This document shows, piece after piece, positions 63,871 through 64,000 of a DNA stretch of 64,000 nucleotides. The position numbers and the translations under genes are program-made. Source of the stretch: Helicoverpa zea (lineage: Eukaryota > Arthropoda > Insecta > Lepidoptera > Noctuidae); contig NC_061476.1 in the NCBI RefSeq assembly GCF_022581195.2, positions 5,130,098 to 5,194,097 of the forward strand, written 5' to 3'. Numbering within the stretch: the first letter of the stretch is position 1; every line of letters starts with the position of its first letter. A model generated the notes under the pieces. The model saw only the letters and a list, made by a program, of their open reading frames with translations. It had not been told where the DNA came from and made no database searches.

Positions 63871-64000
63871 ACCCTACTATTATATTATAAACACTAAAGT
63901 AACTCTGGCGGTCTGTCACGCTTCCATGCTAAAACTACTGAGCTGATTTAAATGAACTTTGGTACACAGATAGTCTAGACCCTAAGACAGGACTTAGGCT
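63871..64000 (+). mobile_element. Helitron-like element, 5' part, cut by the window edge
   Basis: Opens ACCCTACTATTATATTATAA and continues AAAGTAACTCTGGCGGTCTG, ACTACTGAGCTGATTTAAAT, GAACTTTGGTACACAGATAG, in parallel with 16296-16440. The 3' end lies outside. Confidence 0.6.

Overview
The window is AT-rich, gene-poor nuclear DNA from a moth. Several repeat families look like ones I associate with noctuids; the species cannot be read from the sequence. The signs are insect-type transposons, a tRNA-Ser-primed errantivirus, tRNA-Pro-derived and 5S-derived SINEs, Helitron-like elements ending in CTAG|T, and an R1-clade LINE remnant. Only one host protein gene is convincing: a single-exon trypsin-like serine protease on the minus strand (7181-8101). 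Almost everything else that can be explained is mobile DNA of very different ages.

Layout. 1-1482 (minus) is the 5' part of a non-LTR retrotransposon: complete ORF1, then the first 79 codons of the endonuclease ORF2, cut by the window edge. 1.9-12 kb holds MITEs, SINE pieces, the protease and diverged dispersed repeats. 12,995-14,003 is a 1-kb TA-flanked DNA transposon derivative with AAGGCCT subterminal motifs and a decayed PHD-like segment. A GC-rich Harbinger-like MITE follows. At 15.2-15.9 kb an R1-clade LINE 3' end is inserted into another repeat. 19.25-20.12 kb is a satellite-like tandem array of about 147 bp per unit. 22-40 kb is mostly unique AT-rich DNA with SINEs, Helitron-like copies, a hairpin MITE and two apparently identical 227-bp MITEs.

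The main feature is a nearly complete errantivirus (Gypsy/Metaviridae with env) at 40,681-48,653, nested in an older MITE. The aligned LTR parts differ at one base in 223, so insertion is recent. Its 5' LTR lacks the first 176 bp and env carries one in-frame stop. The expression layout is clear: TATA box and initiator, tRNA-Ser primer site, a 13-codon leader ORF that straddles a splice donor, gag, a canonical TTTAAAC -1 frameshift site directly after a pol-frame stop, pol (PR-RT-RH-IN), then two splice acceptors. Both acceptors are in frame with the leader: one opens env, the other a 78-codon ORF with a membrane segment that overlaps the start of env. This predicts a leader that ends at once in unspliced RNA but becomes the shared signal peptide of two alternative membrane proteins after splicing.

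48.8-64 kb is again repeat debris: a Helitron-like pair, an R1 tail, and a tRNA-Pro-derived SINE with a 21-bp target duplication inside an older MITE. Two plus-strand sites (6862/6863 and 53925/53926) have the form of recursive splice sites, so the window may lie in a very long intron of a plus-strand gene. That is inference.
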